Shown here piece after piece: positions 61,603 through 64,000 of a DNA stretch of 64,000 bases. The notes beneath the pieces are model-generated. The model was not told the origin of the DNA and ran no database searches. It saw only the letters and a list, made by a program, of their open reading frames with translations. The stretch spans positions 349,620 through 413,619 of the forward strand of contig CAJJDP010000099.1 in the NCBI GenBank assembly GCA_905182995.1, in the 5' to 3' direction. Made by a program: the position numbers and the translations under genes. The stretch comes from Paramecium octaurelia (Eukaryota > Ciliophora > Oligohymenophorea > Peniculida > Parameciidae). Position 1 is the first letter of the stretch. Each line of letters starts with the position of its first letter.

Positions 61603-63087
61603 TATTAAAAATATATAAAAATTTCTGTAATGAAATAAACCAAAGCAATTTCATTTGTTTTCTAATTAAAGGCAGATGATATAACTTATTATCATAATAT
61701 GCTATAAGTGTATCTAAGTACATTGTAATTTAGCCTCTATATTTAAATTATTGAATACATATATACATTAAATTAATTACTAATTTAAAATTATCATTAA
61801 ATATTTCATTTTCAAATTGTTATTTTAGAGCAACCTCATATTAACAGAAAAAAAAAGATTGTTAATTTGCAAAAGTCACAAGAAAACAAATATTAACAAT
61901 ATAAGTTTTTGATTTTATTTGAAAGTTAAGCTATATTCAGGCCAAATAAAATTTCTTTCAATAATTTTAATTTTACTCTTAATTAAGATTTAAACTAAAT
62001 CAACGAGTATGTTATTTTTTCTCATTTAACTTAAAAAAGTGATGGAATATATGTTTTAGAGCTTTTCATTAATTTTAATGTATTAAAATACTATGTATTC
62101 AAAATGATTTAATATAATTTATCTTTATGTCTGGTTTATCAATTAAAGTACTTAGAAAGCTAATTATTGATTTCATGCTTGTTCTATTAAATAAAGTGAT
62201 ATTATCTGAGTAAACAATTTGATTAGAATAAGCTCAAGTTAAAATGAAAATGATGAAAATTTATTCTGCATTTTTTAAACAATGATCTTAAAATCTTTAT
62301 TTTATGATGTAATTATTATTCAGTGTTTAGGTTTTTCTATGGCTTCTAGAGTATTATTGATATATCATATATACCATATGTTTAATTATAAGGCCATTGA
62401 AGATCAATTAATTCATTATTGAAAAGATGCGAAATTATAAAACAAATAACAGATTTTATAAGTAATGATTAATTTTTTAATATGATCATTCCAATTAGTA
62501 AGAGACAATAATTTGCACTTAAAAATTGCAGCCTATAATTACAATTTATTGATTCAATTATTGCAACTTTTGTTACTAATCGAAATGTTATTTAAGAAAT
62601 AAAACTTTTCTTCCCTTCCTATAGATTTTTCTAAAAATAATTTGATTTATTATTTTTATATATTTTATCACCAGTCTATTTTCTGTTTTTTTAATTGAGA
62701 TTTTAAATCATTTCCTATTTCTTAAAAAATACTAATTCTGGATTCTAAAAACAATTATTATTAAAATATACTTTCATTCAGGACTAATATTTAAGAATTT
62801 TAAATATATTTTATTTAAGTAATTTTTTAATATATATCTACTCTTATTTTAGCTAATAATATTAAAAATATTGCAGTTCCTACTATTTTGAAGTAAAAAT
62901 AATAGAGGAATATCAATGAGATCTACCAAAATTTCTGTTTAATAAAACTAAACAATTAAAATATTAAATTAATGATTAGTTAACAAAAGTTATAAAGAGT
63001 TTATTCGAACCAGTTCATGATATTAAATTCTAAAACTCAACTGACTTTAAACATAGAAATCACTTCTACATTTTCATAAAAGTGATA
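61377..63087. repeat. Redundant overlap 6, second copy
   Basis: Restart of 59665-61375 after the N, then continues into new sequence from 63088. Confidence 0.9.
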
Positions 63088-63381
63088 ACATTTAATAATT
63101 AAAATACCCCAATTTTCATTACCTAAATGAATCACGCAGAATAAAATTTAGATTATTTTAATTTCATTTCCAATATTCTTAATGATTAAAATTTTGCAGT
63201 ATAATTTGAAAAAATAATTTAGTTGAAAATTACAACTGTTATCCATCATCATCATCATTAAATAATAAAATATCCTTCAGGTAATAAATACTAAACAAGT
63301 TTGAGAGATAATACTTTTGCGTTTTATCAAGCTGAGATGGTAGATGACTATTTAATTAATATATTCAATATAAATTTAAAT
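61603..63381. other. AT-rich spacer, no gene seen
   Basis: Second copy of the 1.5-kb spacer followed by about 290 bases of new AT-rich sequence. A short CAT/ATC microsatellite lies near 63243-63260. Confidence 0.5.
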
Positions 63382-63930
63382 TCACAGTATTCTTTGTAGT
63401 TTATAGTAAGCTTCAACTTTTATAACATGAAGCCCAACATTATTAGTATTTCCGTTGACATTATATATTTAAATTTATTAAACCTATTAGTCAGGGAATG
63501 TAATTGTGATGATTTATTAAGCAAAATTACTTTCGTAGATTTAGGTTTTTACACCTTTGGATATTAAATAAACTTTTATTCTATATTATCTATTGTCTTA
63601 ATCCCACAACCATATTTTTAGAGTGTTTAATTAATATTATTACACTAAATCAAAGATAATTGATAATCCTATCCCACATGCTGTATATCCAAAACTTCCA
63701 TTAATATAGTTAGTATTATCACGTATACAACTGCCTTAAATACCCCCTGCAAAGCTATTTGATAATTTAGATGAGATTATGCCTCCTCTATTCTAATTTA
63801 GTACATTATAATATTTTCCCCTAAGGATTGAGTATAATCTTGCCTATCTTTGCTTACACACTTAATTAGCAGCTAATTAAAAATTCAATATAAACAAAGT
63901 GACTAAAATAATATAATTTTTCCGCATCAT
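63382..63930 (-). CDS. Small secreted protein with discoidin (F5/8C)-like C-terminal half
   Basis: Intron-free 182-residue ORF, ATG 63930 to TGA 63382-63384. Residues 1-21 (MMRKNYIILVTLFILNFQLAA) are a signal peptide. The remainder has Asn/Gly/Ser-rich loops (LSNSFAGGIQGSCIRDN) and ends with a pattern like galactose-binding discoidin domains: LNTLKIWLWDQDNRQYRIKV, IITITFPDQ, NTNNVGLHVIKVEAYYKL. The domain reading is based on this C-terminal pattern only. It would be exported to the surface or a vesicle lumen. A second ATG directly follows the first and either could be used. Confidence 0.6.
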
Positions 63931-64000
63931 TAATTTAGTAAGAATTAATTTATTTTAATAAATTTATTCATCTTATTGAAGAGAATATTAAGGCTAATGA

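Overview
The window looks like macronuclear DNA of a ciliate, most probably a Paramecium. Three things show this. (1) TAA and TAG occur in frame throughout every recognisable gene at positions where the family has Gln, and TGA is the only stop. (2) Nearly every gene is cut by tiny GT...AG introns, mostly ending TAG. I placed about 50 of them; nearly all are 22-34 nt, and removing them restores frame to the base. (3) The DNA is very AT-rich and most genes are tens to a few hundred bases apart on both strands. All coding calls were made by translating with TAA/TAG=Gln and splicing these introns by hand, so starts are less certain than stops.

Layout. 1-9.3 kb: hybrid histidine kinase (5' cut), Kelch protein, FCP/SCP phosphatase, heat shock factor (minus), MFS-like transporter. 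9.3-15.2 kb: pseudokinase (minus), ribosomal protein L11, LMBR1-family membrane protein (minus), REEP/YOP1-like protein, unknown. 15.9-24.6 kb: membrane RING ligase, an unknown, a B-box protein, an unknown, a voltage-sensor/phosphodiesterase fusion, and a DBF4-type zinc-finger protein. 24.8-31.8 kb: glycogen branching enzyme, an SH3 coiled-coil protein, and a CBM20-trehalose-phosphate-synthase-like protein, so two glucan-related genes lie close together. 32.8-37 kb: beta-tubulin, a membrane protein, a NEDD1-like WD40 protein. 37.6-45.2 kb: unknown, Pumilio protein, a large BTB protein with a Gln/Tyr-rich tract. 46.6-64 kb: insulysin-type (M16) protease, NDUFV1 of complex I, MORN protein, S28 serine carboxypeptidase, a secreted protein with a discoidin-like C-terminal half.

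From 38 kb on, the scaffold is redundant. Six single-N joins (39398, 45264, 47170, 52049, 54467, 61376) are each followed by a re-start of 1.36-1.98 kb of sequence that lies immediately before the N. These look like overlapping contigs joined end to end without being merged. About 10 kb of the 64 kb is therefore duplicate, and several genes appear once complete and one or more times as fragments. Only one complete copy of each should be counted.

The most notable gene is 21454-23436 (minus): a four-helix voltage sensor joined to a cyclic-nucleotide phosphodiesterase catalytic domain. Next are the CBM20-TPS-like protein, whose phosphatase site is degenerate, and the pseudokinase. Most other genes are housekeeping or regulatory, and no operon-like logic is expected or seen.
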